A stretch of 61,089 bases of DNA from Clostridia bacterium. Lineage in GTDB: Bacteria; Bacillota; Clostridia; Christensenellales; CAG-314. Location: NCBI GenBank assembly GCA_017457305.1, contig JAFTHP010000029.1, positions 1 through 61,089 of the forward strand. Reading direction: 5' to 3'. A program made the translations under genes and the position numbers. The first letter of the stretch is position 1. The number at the start of each line of letters is the position of its first letter. The notes beneath the pieces are model-generated. The model saw only the letters and a program-made list of their open reading frames with translations, had not been told where the DNA came from and made no database searches. Below are positions 1-8,159 of this stretch, in pieces.

Positions 1-1
1 A

Positions 2-271
2 GTAGATCCCAAACGATTCATCTACTACTACACGGCAAACGGCTGGATGATAAGCAAAAACCCCATGCGCAACTGGCAAGCGGCGGTAGATAGTTGGCAA
101 CTAAAGGAGCAACCTAGTTCCACGCAAGGCAACTACACCTTTAACAACACTCCAAGAACACCGCCTGTTGATCGAGTGATAGTTGGTGGTGTGGACGTTG
201 AACGACGCACCTACACCGACGAGCAGTTAGAAAGTCTGTTTGCCACCCTAGACGAAGTGGAAGACCTATAG
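2..271 (+). CDS. DnaD/replisome-organiser-like protein, 3' end only
   Basis: The reading frame is open from the first bases of the window to a TAG at 269-271, so this is the C-terminal part of a gene that starts upstream. The fragment contains a segment of the type FIYYYTANGWMISKNPMRNW (residues 6-25 of the fragment), which resembles the end of phage or chromosomal replisome-organiser/DnaD-like proteins (family knowledge). A linker then leads to a C-terminal tail, ERRTYTDEQLESLFATLDEV, almost identical to the end of the DnaD-domain protein at 15800-17266. The shared tail suggests a common partner such as the helicase or helicase loader; this is inference. A diverged copy of the tail follows downstream at 402-476. 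Confidence 0.75.
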   Translation, partial: VDPKRFIYYYTANGWMISKNPMRNWQAAVDSWQLKEQPSSTQGNYTFNNTPRTPPVDRVIVGGVDVERRTYTDEQLESLFATLDEVEDL

Positions 272-401
272 TACCAATAAAAGGTAAGGATAATATTGCT
301 GTTACTATTGAGGACTTGAAAGAAGACTAATCAAACTCAATCGCCCCTACCCTCACTAGAATTATATTGCATAGTAAAATATTACTTTTTTTTGTTCAAT
401 A

Positions 402-476
402 GTCGTATTGGAATATTTTACCGACGAGCAGTTGGAAAACTTGTTTTGCACGTTAGAAGATGCGGAAAATCTATAA
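402..476 (+). pseudogene. Orphan duplicate of the upstream gene's C-terminal tail
   Basis: Bases 420-476 encode TDEQLENLFCTLEDAENL plus a stop, a diverged copy of the tail at 215-271. There is no start codon or ribosome binding site, and a stop lies upstream in frame at 375-377. Similarity continues past the stop: 289-305 and 500-516 share a GATAAyATTGsTGTTA-type segment, so the duplicated block includes downstream flank, with an offset of 205 rising to 211 bases. Several codon differences are synonymous (Leu, Thr, stop) and most others are conservative (D/E, E/D, D/N, V/A). It looks like a relic left by duplication, by loss of a paralog, or by an element that used the gene end as its site. 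Confidence 0.7.
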
Positions 477-657
477 TACACTTTGTGACAATCAAAATGG
501 ATAACATTGGTGTTATCTGTTCACGGGGTAGAAGCAACGTGATTTGAATAAGCCCACAATTGGTCAAAAAAACTAGGTATAAATTTTGCTTTGTTTTTGA
601 TAAAAAAAATATATCTCAAATTCGCTCAAAAAAGGGCATAAATTTTCAAAAAGGGTA
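477..657. other. Gene-free AT-rich stretch
   Basis: No supported gene. The first part is the duplicated flank described for 402-476. The rest is AT-rich with runs such as CTCAAAAAAGGGCATAAATT, in the same style as the AT-rich arrays at 12027-12300 and near 23690-23760. It ends at the promoter at 658-685. Confidence 0.5.
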
Positions 658-685
658 TTGACTTTTATTTTTTTTGCGCTATAAT
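658..685 (+). promoter_or_regulatory. Sigma-A-type promoter for the ABC importer operon
   Basis: TTGACT at 658-663, a 16 nt spacer, then a perfect TATAAT at 680-685. It predicts a start near 692 and hence a leader of about 275 nt before the lipoprotein gene at 969. Confidence 0.8.
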
Positions 686-968
686 TGTTGTATTATAAAT
701 ACAAAAGGTCATTTTTGTGCATTTTTAGTGCCGTATTTGATATGTATGGCGCAACACAATGTGGACAAAATGACAGCAAAAAGTTAATAAAAAATCACAC
801 AGCTGCCCCGGGGCAGTTTGCGATTATGGTCACAATCGCAAACACAGTGCTCTACAAGCAGAAAAACAACGTCAACAACCCGTGCGATGTGCACAAGTTG
901 GCAACATAATTTTGACTTCTAGGGCACAGTCCCTAAAAAATAACAAACAATATAATGGAGGTAACATT
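686..968 (+). promoter_or_regulatory. Long structured 5' leader of the ABC importer operon
   Basis: About 275 nt lie between the promoter and the first start codon. Two hairpins stand close together near 800-843: a CTGCCCCGGGGCAG palindrome and TTTGCGATT/AATCGCAAA with a 9 bp stem and 8 nt loop. A shorter GGGCACAGTCCC element lies near 921-932, about 25 nt before the ribosome binding site GGAGGT (957-962). I do not recognise a known riboswitch class. An open frame at 685-909 crosses the leader but has no ribosome binding site and no recognisable product. Confidence 0.45.
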
Positions 969-2315
969 ATGAGAAAAATACTATCACTCGTACTAGCACT
1001 TGTGTTGGCAACATCACTTGTGTTCGTTCTTGTTTCCTGCGATAACACTTCCGATTTGGAAGGCACAGCAGCTATCGTAGCAGAAGCAAGCAAAATGTCT
1101 TTGGCAGAACTAGAAGCGGCAGCTAAGGCAGAAATGGAAGCATCCAACGATACTTTCAAAGTTGTAGGTCTTACATCCGTTTTGAAGAAAGCTGGCGACG
1201 CGTTCAAAGCTAAATACGACTGGATTGGCGACAAGATGGACGTTAACAACAGCTACAAAGACTACGCTCTTCTTCAAGCTTTGGAAACAGCTGGAACATC
1301 CTACTTTGCAGACTATGCATTGGTTCAAGACGTTAGATCCATCGCAGCTTTCGACGGCGATCTACTTCACAACTTTGTTCCATCCGACTACGAAGAACTT
1401 GGTTTGTCCGAAGCTGATACAAAACCACTAAAGGGTATCTACTTCAACAAATTGTTCTACACAAACACAAACTTTGAAAATGTTACAGGCAAAAATCTTT
1501 ACAACATTTGGCAATTGGCAGGCTCCGAAGCTGACGCTGACCACCTTGGTCTTGTATCCTTCCAACCAGCTACAACAGAACAAATCAACATGTCCTTCTT
1601 GCTAAGCTGCGAAGCTGAAGAAAACCAACAAAGAATCAAGGACGCTTACAAAAAGTACTACAATAAAGAGTGGTCTTCCGACACATACGTATCTGCTGGT
1701 CAACAATGGGTTACAGAATTCATCGCTAACATCTCCAGATGGCACTCCTCCGACGGAACAGCTATGAAAGAAACTCAACTTAAGAACGACTGGACAGCTG
1801 GTTACGTTGACTACGGCGCATTTGCTAAGATGAAGGACGCTGTTGGTAAGAACTACGCAATTGCTGATATCGAAGGCGCAGAAGAAAACGATCCAATCCT
1901 AAGCGGCTTGGTAGGCGAAAAGGGCGTTAACGCTATGGATACAGTTAAATGGGACTGGGAAATTGAAGGCTTCAACGGCTTTATGTATGCAATGTGCTCA
2001 CAAATCGTTAACAACGCTAAGCACCCATACACAGCTTGCCTATACGCTAGATTCCTTCTAACTCTTGACGCTTACGAAAGCTCCGTATACAACAAGGATC
2101 TTCCAAAGCCAGATGGATCAACAGCATCCAAGGTTAACCAATACGGTTACTATGCTCCAGCTTCCAACAGCATCACATACGCAAAGGGCGACTGGACAAG
2201 AGATCAACACATCGCAAAGGAAATTGTTGAAAACTACGAATACCTCAAGACAGTAAGAATCACTCAAGTTAACAGAATCCTTGGCTTGATTGCTTCCAAC
2301 GACAAAGCTGAATAA
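969..2315 (+). CDS. ABC transporter solute-binding lipoprotein (AfuA/FbpA/PotD-like)
   Basis: 448 residues from the ATG at 969, chosen because GGAGGT sits 6 nt upstream and because it places a lipoprotein signal at the very start: hydrophobic residues 4-22 and a lipobox ending LVSC with Cys24 as the predicted lipidated residue. The mature protein begins with an acidic Ala/Glu-rich stretch, then a TFKVVGLTSVLKKAGDAF-like segment typical of extracellular binding proteins of the iron/polyamine/sugar-phosphate group. It is longer than the usual ~340 residues. The fused-domain permease and ATPase directly downstream support an importer role at the outer face of the membrane. The ligand cannot be read from sequence. 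Confidence 0.85.
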   Translation: MRKILSLVLALVLATSLVFVLVSCDNTSDLEGTAAIVAEASKMSLAELEAAAKAEMEASNDTFKVVGLTSVLKKAGDAFKAKYDWIGDKMDVNNSYKDYALLQALETAGTSYFADYALVQDVRSIAAFDGDLLHNFVPSDYEELGLSEADTKPLKGIYFNKLFYTNTNFENVTGKNLYNIWQLAGSEADADHLGLVSFQPATTEQINMSFLLSCEAEENQQRIKDAYKKYYNKEWSSDTYVSAGQQWVTEFIANISRWHSSDGTAMKETQLKNDWTAGYVDYGAFAKMKDAVGKNYAIADIEGAEENDPILSGLVGEKGVNAMDTVKWDWEIEGFNGFMYAMCSQIVNNAKHPYTACLYARFLLTLDAYESSVYNKDLPKPDGSTASKVNQYGYYAPASNSITYAKGDWTRDQHIAKEIVENYEYLKTVRITQVNRILGLIASNDKAE

Positions 2316-2349
2316 TAGCATATATCTATAAGCTATAGTAACTTTATAC

Positions 2350-2382
2350 AAAATTGGGGGGAAATATTTTTCCCTCCATTTT
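2350..2382 (+). promoter_or_regulatory. Intercistronic hairpin after the binding-protein gene
   Basis: AAAATTGGGGGGAAA pairs with TTTCCCTCCATTTT across a short loop. No long T-run follows, so it is more likely an mRNA-stabilising or partial-termination element that raises binding-protein transcript over permease transcript, as is common in importer operons (inference). A comparable hairpin follows the second binding-protein gene at 27444-27471. Confidence 0.55.
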
Positions 2383-2416
2383 GCTTTAATTATGTATCCC
2401 TATAAGGAGAAAATCT

Positions 2417-4339
2417 ATGACTGAAAGAGTACAGTCGAAAGACAAGTTTGACTTTGGAAAGTTCTTCAAAAAGAGCAAAAACACCCTAAAAGCGTTTTTC
2501 TCCAAGTCATACAATATCATTTTGGTAGTTTTCCTTGTGATTTTGTCCATTGGCGTAATTTTGCCCCTATTCAAGATGGTATCCGACTCCCTTGTTGTTC
2601 ACACCAGGGATGAAGCGGCCTACATCAACGAATTGTGGGGACAGGAAGTTAAAAAAGGTCAATTTACCTTGATGCAATGGCCCACCTTGTTGTTTAACAA
2701 CTTCAAGGATATTGGTATGAGTGCGGGTTACTCCACACTTATTTTCTGGGAGCCATTGCTGCACTCCATGCTTATGGCAATTACCGCTTGTGTTATTGCC
2801 GTTGTAGTTGGTGGCGTGTTGGCCTTCCTAATTACAAGAACAAACATACCTTTCAAAAAGTTTATTTCCACAGTATTTGTATTCCCCTACATCATGCCAT
2901 CTTGGTCACTTGCAATGTTCTGGGAAAACTTCTTCAAGAACAGAAGCGTACCAGCATCTCCAGGTATTGGTTTGTTGCAATCGCTAACAGGCATTTGTGT
3001 TCCCGAGTGGGTAGTGTACGGATTTTTCCCAACGGCTGTAGTTATGGGTATCCACTATGCGCCATTTGCCTACATTTTGATTGGTGGTATTTTGCGCAAT
3101 ATGGACGCAAACTTGGAGGAAGCGGCAACAATTTTGAAGGCATCTCGCTTTAAGATTATTCGCCGAATTACCCTTCCTATTGTTGCTCCAGCAATGATTT
3201 CCACAATTTTGTTGGTATTTGCTAGCTCCATTTCCAGCTACACAGTACCTGCTTTCTTGTGTAAGACTGCTCCAACCTACTTCTTGTCACTTACAATGCG
3301 TTCTTCGCTGGCAACAGGTAAGTTTGGTGAAGGTTACGTTATGGCAACCATCTTGCTGTTGTTCAGCATGATTATTTTGATTGTCAACAACTCCTTTACA
3401 CGTAGCCGCAAGCGCTTTACAACAGTATCTGGTAAGTCGGGACAAATTAGCAAAATCAACCTTCGCGGAGCAAAGTGGCCCATTGCCATTGTTATGTTGG
3501 TGTTTACAGTGTTCTTTGCTATTGTTCCACTTATTTCCTTCGTTTTGGAAAGCATGATGGAAACTGCTGGTGTTTGGAGCACATTTACATTTAAGTACTG
3601 GATTAGCAAAACTCCAACCATTAACGATGCTTATTTGGAATCTAGAGGAATTTCCACAGTGGGTATTTTGCTTAACCCAACCATCCTATCTTCCTTTGGA
3701 CGTAGCTTTATCATTGCACTGTGCGTATCTGCTATTTGCGGTACTTGCGGTATCCTTATTGGTTACGCAGTTAGCAAAAAGCGCCACAGCAAGTTGGCAA
3801 ACTTTGTATCCAGCTTGGCATTTTTGCCATATTTGATTCCTTCCTTGAGCTTTTCTGCAGTATTCCTTGCAGTTATCAAGACAGAAGCTTTCAAGTTCTT
3901 GGACGTTTCCACCACACAAAAGGAAATTTCCGCGGTAATTATTTGTATTATCGTTGGTGGAATCAAGTTTATGCCATTTGCATCCCGTACTGGAACAAAC
4001 GCAATGTTGCAACTTTCTGGCGAAATTGAGGAAGCGGCAATCATCACCGGTTGTCCTTGGGGCAAGCGTATGACAAAGATTTTGTTCCCAATACAAAAGT
4101 CCAGCTTTATCAGCGGATACCTTCTTCCATTTATTTCTTGTATGAGAGAATACACCTTGTTCGTATTGGTTACATCCAGCTTGACTCTTGCAACCAACGT
4201 TATGGAATATCTAACAAGAAATGGTGCAACACCAATTGCAAACGGTATCAACTTGCTAATTGTTGGATTTGTTATTGCAGTTAACTTGATTGTTAACAAA
4301 TTGACCGGCGCATCAATCGATAAAGGAATTGGAGGTTAA
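2417..4339 (+). CDS. ABC transporter permease with two fused permease domains
   Basis: 640 residues; start ATG at 2417 preceded by AAGGAG. It is an internal duplication of the binding-protein-dependent permease domain: N-terminal membrane helix at about residues 34-54, then two helical bundles each with the cytoplasmic EAA coupling motif (EEAATILKASRFKIIRRI near 234-251; EEAAIITGCPWGKRM near 539-553). Fused permeases of about 550-690 residues are typical of FbpB/AfuB (iron or hexose phosphate) and related importers (family knowledge). It forms the transmembrane channel for the lipoprotein at 969 with the ATPase that starts 5 nt after its stop. Confidence 0.92.
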   Translation: MTERVQSKDKFDFGKFFKKSKNTLKAFFSKSYNIILVVFLVILSIGVILPLFKMVSDSLVVHTRDEAAYINELWGQEVKKGQFTLMQWPTLLFNNFKDIGMSAGYSTLIFWEPLLHSMLMAITACVIAVVVGGVLAFLITRTNIPFKKFISTVFVFPYIMPSWSLAMFWENFFKNRSVPASPGIGLLQSLTGICVPEWVVYGFFPTAVVMGIHYAPFAYILIGGILRNMDANLEEAATILKASRFKIIRRITLPIVAPAMISTILLVFASSISSYTVPAFLCKTAPTYFLSLTMRSSLATGKFGEGYVMATILLLFSMIILIVNNSFTRSRKRFTTVSGKSGQISKINLRGAKWPIAIVMLVFTVFFAIVPLISFVLESMMETAGVWSTFTFKYWISKTPTINDAYLESRGISTVGILLNPTILSSFGRSFIIALCVSAICGTCGILIGYAVSKKRHSKLANFVSSLAFLPYLIPSLSFSAVFLAVIKTEAFKFLDVSTTQKEISAVIICIIVGGIKFMPFASRTGTNAMLQLSGEIEEAAIITGCPWGKRMTKILFPIQKSSFISGYLLPFISCMREYTLFVLVTSSLTLATNVMEYLTRNGATPIANGINLLIVGFVIAVNLIVNKLTGASIDKGIGG

Positions 4340-4344
4340 TATTT

Positions 4345-5457
4345 ATGCCAAGAATTGAACTAATTAACGTTACAAAAAGATGGGGTAATTTTACCGCCGT
4401 AGATAATTTGAATATGGTAATCGAAGACCGCGAGTTTATCACTTTGCTTGGTCCATCTGGTTGTGGTAAAACAACCACCTTGCGTATGATTGCAGGCTTG
4501 GAAACACCAACTTCTGGTAAGATCATCATTGGCGAAGACGTTGTTTTCGACTCCGAAGAGGGCATCAACGTTTCTCCAGCCAAGCGCGATATCGGTTTCT
4601 TGTTCCAAAACTACGCATTGTGGCCCCATATGACAGTTTACAAAAACATTACTTTCGGTTTGGAAAACCTCAAGTGGTCCAAGCAAGATATCGAAGCAAG
4701 AGCTTTGGAAGTAATGAAAATGCTCAAAATTGAGGAGTTTAGGGATAGATATCCAGCAGAACTATCGGGTGGACAACAACAACGTGTTGCTATTGCAAGA
4801 ACGTTGGCTCCACGTCCCAAGGTATTGTTCATGGACGAACCACTATCCAACTTGGACGCTAAGCTTCGTGGCGAAATGAGAACAGAGCTAAAACGTCTTC
4901 ACACCGACACAAACTCCACCTTTGTGTACGTTACCCACGACCAATTGGAAGCTATGACTCTTGCAAGCCGTATCTGCCTAATTGAAAAGGGTATCATGCA
5001 ACAATACGATCCACCTTTGACAGTTTACAACAAGCCAAACAACTTGTTTGTTGCCGACTTCATTGGTAACCCAACAATGAACTTCATCAAGGCTAAGCTT
5101 GTGGAAGTTGTTTCCCCTAAGGAAGTTGTGCTTGATTTCCTTGGCAGAAAGCTTTTGTACACAGCTGGCGAAGAACTCAACTTGACGGAAGAAAGCGACC
5201 TTACACTTGGTATCAGACCAGAATTTTTGCCAATCGTAGATGGCGGTGCGCTAACAGGCACAGCTTACAGCACACTTCCTGCTGGTATGGAAACAACCAT
5301 CAAAATCAAGATTGACGACACAATCCTTTCTAGCGTAGTGTTTGGCTCCATCGACTACGCAGTAGACCAAGAAATCACGTTCAACATTGTTGGCGACGGC
5401 ATCGTTTTGTTCGACGGCCACAACAGAGTTGCTCTTGGTTCTGCCAAGGTTTTGTAA
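4345..5457 (+). CDS. ABC transporter ATP-binding protein (FbpC/PotA/AfuC-like)
   Basis: 370 residues; GGAGG ribosome binding site within the end of the permease gene, spacing 5 nt between genes. All nucleotide-binding motifs are intact: Walker A GPSGCGKTT (about residue 36), Q-loop FLFQNYALWPHMTV, signature LSGGQQQRVAIAR, Walker B VLFMDEPLSNLD, and switch histidine in VTHDQLEAM. The last ~120 residues form a TOBE-like beta domain, usual for this importer group. It energises the permease at 2417. Confidence 0.93.
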   Translation: MPRIELINVTKRWGNFTAVDNLNMVIEDREFITLLGPSGCGKTTTLRMIAGLETPTSGKIIIGEDVVFDSEEGINVSPAKRDIGFLFQNYALWPHMTVYKNITFGLENLKWSKQDIEARALEVMKMLKIEEFRDRYPAELSGGQQQRVAIARTLAPRPKVLFMDEPLSNLDAKLRGEMRTELKRLHTDTNSTFVYVTHDQLEAMTLASRICLIEKGIMQQYDPPLTVYNKPNNLFVADFIGNPTMNFIKAKLVEVVSPKEVVLDFLGRKLLYTAGEELNLTEESDLTLGIRPEFLPIVDGGALTGTAYSTLPAGMETTIKIKIDDTILSSVVFGSIDYAVDQEITFNIVGDGIVLFDGHNRVALGSAKVL

Positions 5458-5487
5458 TCAACCACCCCAAATAAACAGAGGTAACTA

Positions 5488-6423
5488 ATGAACGAATACG
5501 ACATCCTGCAGTTGGATGAACTGTCCCGAAGACAAAAAGTCAAGGAGGATGCCGAAAAGATAGGTAGACCATCCCTTACACGCAGGCTAGGCTCTGGCTT
5601 GTTGGATTTGCTGTTTGTGGCAATAGTGTTTGTGGGCCTTATGGTTTTTGCAGCAGCGGTGCTGTTTGAATCCTTTGGCTACGCCGACGCCGTTGTTACC
5701 ATCAACAATATCGACAAACAAAGCGGCCTGTATGTTGAAAGGGATGGTATGTATCTTTATATAGATAACGCGTACGACAACACCAAGTCCATCGAGGATA
5801 ACTACGACCTGCCCATTTCCAACTACTACAGCACCGACAGTAGGGCTGTTAAAGCGGACAAAATGGCAGAGTACAACTTGGCAAAGGAACAATCCAAGCT
5901 GTTTGACAAGGATTCTAACGGCAAGTGGACTCCTAAACAAGCCGATAGTGATGCTTTGCGCACCTTCTATCAGCAACAGTACGCCAGCGCTGTAGACTTT
6001 TTGGCAAAAGATCCCACCTACGTTGGGGCAGTTAACAAAACTTTCCAAATAATGATGAGCACAATTTTTGTGGCTTTGCTTATTTCCACGGCGATTTTCT
6101 ACTTTGCTGTACCTTTGCTACGCAAAAAGGGCGAAACGCTTGGTCAAATGATTTGCAAAGTGTGTCTCATCGACAGCCGTGATAACACCCCACCCAAGAA
6201 AACTCAAGTGTTGTTGCGCTCCCTTGCAGTTGTTGTTATCAACTTCTTTTTGCCTTTGACCATCTACGTGGTTTTTAGCAGTTTTTCGTTGCTTCCAGTC
6301 ATCATTTCCATGTCAGTTATGTGCCTAACCAAGTACAACAAGGGAATTCAAGATTACATTTCCCAAACGCACGTGGTGTTGGCTTTGCAAGCAACCATTG
6401 CTTTTAGAAAGCAACAAGGATAA
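5488..6423 (+). CDS. RDD-family membrane protein
   Basis: 311 residues, GAGG ribosome binding site, 30 nt after the ATPase gene. A short charged N terminus (residues 1-32) leads to LTRRLGSGLLDLLFVAIVF, where the Arg and Asp of an RDD signature begin the first membrane helix. A ~125-residue soluble loop follows (about 65-185), then two or three more membrane helices (about 190-210, 245-270, 275-290). RDD proteins are poorly understood; some have roles in ion or osmotic stress or transport. Here it may be an accessory membrane factor of the ABC importer, but only position suggests that. Confidence 0.7.
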   Translation: MNEYDILQLDELSRRQKVKEDAEKIGRPSLTRRLGSGLLDLLFVAIVFVGLMVFAAAVLFESFGYADAVVTINNIDKQSGLYVERDGMYLYIDNAYDNTKSIEDNYDLPISNYYSTDSRAVKADKMAEYNLAKEQSKLFDKDSNGKWTPKQADSDALRTFYQQQYASAVDFLAKDPTYVGAVNKTFQIMMSTIFVALLISTAIFYFAVPLLRKKGETLGQMICKVCLIDSRDNTPPKKTQVLLRSLAVVVINFFLPLTIYVVFSSFSLLPVIISMSVMCLTKYNKGIQDYISQTHVVLALQATIAFRKQQG

Positions 6424-6426
6424 CCA

Positions 6427-7173
6427 ATGAGAATCATCTTAACCAACGACGATGGATTTGATGCTTTGGGGATAAATACCGTCAAGGAAATACTGCAAAA
6501 GTACGGCGAAGTGTACACCTTTGCCCCATTGCACCCACAAAGCGGCAAATCGGCAGGTTTCACCACCTACCGCAAGCCCATCCAAGTTTACCAACAGGAT
6601 AAGTACAATTTTAAGGTAGATGGCACGCCGGTAGACTGCGTGCTGTTTGCCAATGCCTATTTTCAGGGCGACTACGATATGGTTGTGTCCGGTTGCAACA
6701 ACGGCTACAATATGAGTAACGACCTTATGTATTCTGGCACTTGCGGTGCTTGCTTTCAAGGGTTGGTATTCAACAAAAAGTGCGTAGCCTTGTCCGCGCC
6801 CTATTTTGACGACAATCAGCACATAAAAAAGTATATTCCAATTGTATTGGATTATCTATTTGACAACGATTTGTTGTCTGGTGAGTATTACCTTAACGTT
6901 AGCATCAACAGGGCGGACGTTGAGTACAAGGGGATACTGCTAACCAAGCTCCACGAACGATACAGGAGCAACTATACTTTGACCAAGCTAACCGACCAAC
7001 AAGATACCTACGTTGTAAAGCATATCCACGACGACGATATACTAGATAACAACGAGTTGGACGTTAGTGCGGTACACAACGGCTACATATCCGTAACCCC
7101 TGTGAGCCTTACGCCCTTCAAACCACAGGATTACGACAAGATTGTAAGCAAACTAGCTAAAACGCGCAAGTAA
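6427..7173 (+). CDS. surE: 5'/3'-nucleotidase SurE
   Basis: 248 residues. It starts 3 nt after the RDD gene with AAGGAT upstream. The N terminus MRIILTNDDGFDALGI carries the SurE metal-binding Asn-Asp-Asp, and APLHPQSGKSAGFT matches the phosphate/substrate segment (family ...P...QSG.S). VVSGCNNGYNMSNDLMYSGT matches the conserved SGiN.G.N.g....YSGT block, which carries a further metal-binding Asn. SurE is a cytoplasmic divalent-metal phosphatase acting on nucleoside monophosphates and some other phosphate esters. Its place between a transporter and aldolase genes suggests a role on imported or intermediate phosphorylated compounds (inference). Confidence 0.9.
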   Translation: MRIILTNDDGFDALGINTVKEILQKYGEVYTFAPLHPQSGKSAGFTTYRKPIQVYQQDKYNFKVDGTPVDCVLFANAYFQGDYDMVVSGCNNGYNMSNDLMYSGTCGACFQGLVFNKKCVALSAPYFDDNQHIKKYIPIVLDYLFDNDLLSGEYYLNVSINRADVEYKGILLTKLHERYRSNYTLTKLTDQQDTYVVKHIHDDDILDNNELDVSAVHNGYISVTPVSLTPFKPQDYDKIVSKLAKTRK

Positions 7174-7215
7174 CACCGCTAAAGGTTGCTACTGTGCAAC
7201 AACAGGGGGATAACT

Positions 7216-8139
7216 ATGCCACTTGTAAACACAAAAAATATGTTCCAGCACGCCTACGAAAAGGGGTATGCTGTGGGCGCATTTAACGTGGATAGCATTG
7301 CCATGGTACAAAGTGTACTGCAAGCTGCCCACGACCTACGTTCGCCCGTTATCATTTCCATATCCAAGGGTTCACGCAACTTTATGCACCCGGGTAACAT
7401 CAAGGATATGGTGGAGTGCGTTGCCAAGGATATCACAATTCCCTACGCCATCCACCTAGATCACGGGGATAGTTACCAAGTATGCAAGGATTGTATTGAC
7501 GAAGGATTTACTTCCGTAATGATAGATTGTGGCGACGATGCAACCTTTGAAGAACGCATTGCTTTGACCAAACGCGTTGTAGAGTATGCCCACGCACACG
7601 GCGCAACTGTGGAAGGGGAGCTAGGAGAACTTGGGGCAGAAGACGCCCACGGTACTCACGGTTTTTCCAGCCCACAAATGGTGCAGGAGTTTGTTCTTCG
7701 CACGGGGGTAGATTGCCTTGCCGTTTCCGTTGGCACAGGTCACGGACTAAAAAAGTTTGCCGACGAAAACAACGCAACGTTGCAGTTTGAGCTTATCAAG
7801 CAAATGATGGAGTTGTTACCCAGTTTCCCATTTGTATTGCACGGTTCAAGCAGTATCAACAACCAAAATTTGCAGGACTTCAACCAATATGGCGGTTGTA
7901 TCGAGGGGGCATTGGGTGTTCCCGAAGAACAAATTAGGCAAGCGGTAAAGCTGGGCATTTGCAAGGTCAACATCGGCACCGACTTTAGGGTGGCGTACGT
8001 TGGGGCACTACGCAAATCGCTAGCGCTAAAGCCATCTCGTTTTGAGCCACGCAACTTCCTGCAACCAGCAAAACAGGCCGCTTACGACCTTGTTTATCAC
8101 AAAATCGACAATGTTTTTGGCAGTAAAGGCCAAATTTAA
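7216..8139 (+). CDS. Class II aldolase, divergent paralog 1
   Basis: 307 residues from ATG 7216, chosen over the upstream in-frame ATG at 7186 because AGGGGGA lies 5 nt before it and the N terminus MPLVNTKNMF aligns with the two paralogs. Zinc-site residues of class II fructose-bisphosphate/tagatose aldolases are present: HLDHG, the His of GTGHG, and the His of VLHGS. Compared with paralogs 2 and 3 it lacks several residues in the mobile loop after the conserved GELG segment and is clearly the most diverged, so its substrate may differ. The fold cleaves a ketose phosphate into dihydroxyacetone phosphate and an aldehyde. Confidence 0.85.
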   Translation: MPLVNTKNMFQHAYEKGYAVGAFNVDSIAMVQSVLQAAHDLRSPVIISISKGSRNFMHPGNIKDMVECVAKDITIPYAIHLDHGDSYQVCKDCIDEGFTSVMIDCGDDATFEERIALTKRVVEYAHAHGATVEGELGELGAEDAHGTHGFSSPQMVQEFVLRTGVDCLAVSVGTGHGLKKFADENNATLQFELIKQMMELLPSFPFVLHGSSSINNQNLQDFNQYGGCIEGALGVPEEQIRQAVKLGICKVNIGTDFRVAYVGALRKSLALKPSRFEPRNFLQPAKQAAYDLVYHKIDNVFGSKGQI

Positions 8140-8159
8140 TATAAAGGAGAGTACAAATT

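Noticed and set aside
685..909. 74-codon open frame in the leader of the first ABC operon
   Set aside because: Starts at a TTG without a ribosome binding site, overlaps the -10 region and hairpins, and has no recognisable domain.
7186..7215. Earlier in-frame start for aldolase paralog 1
   Set aside because: AGGGGGA is correctly spaced only for ATG 7216, and the paralogs begin at the equivalent residue.
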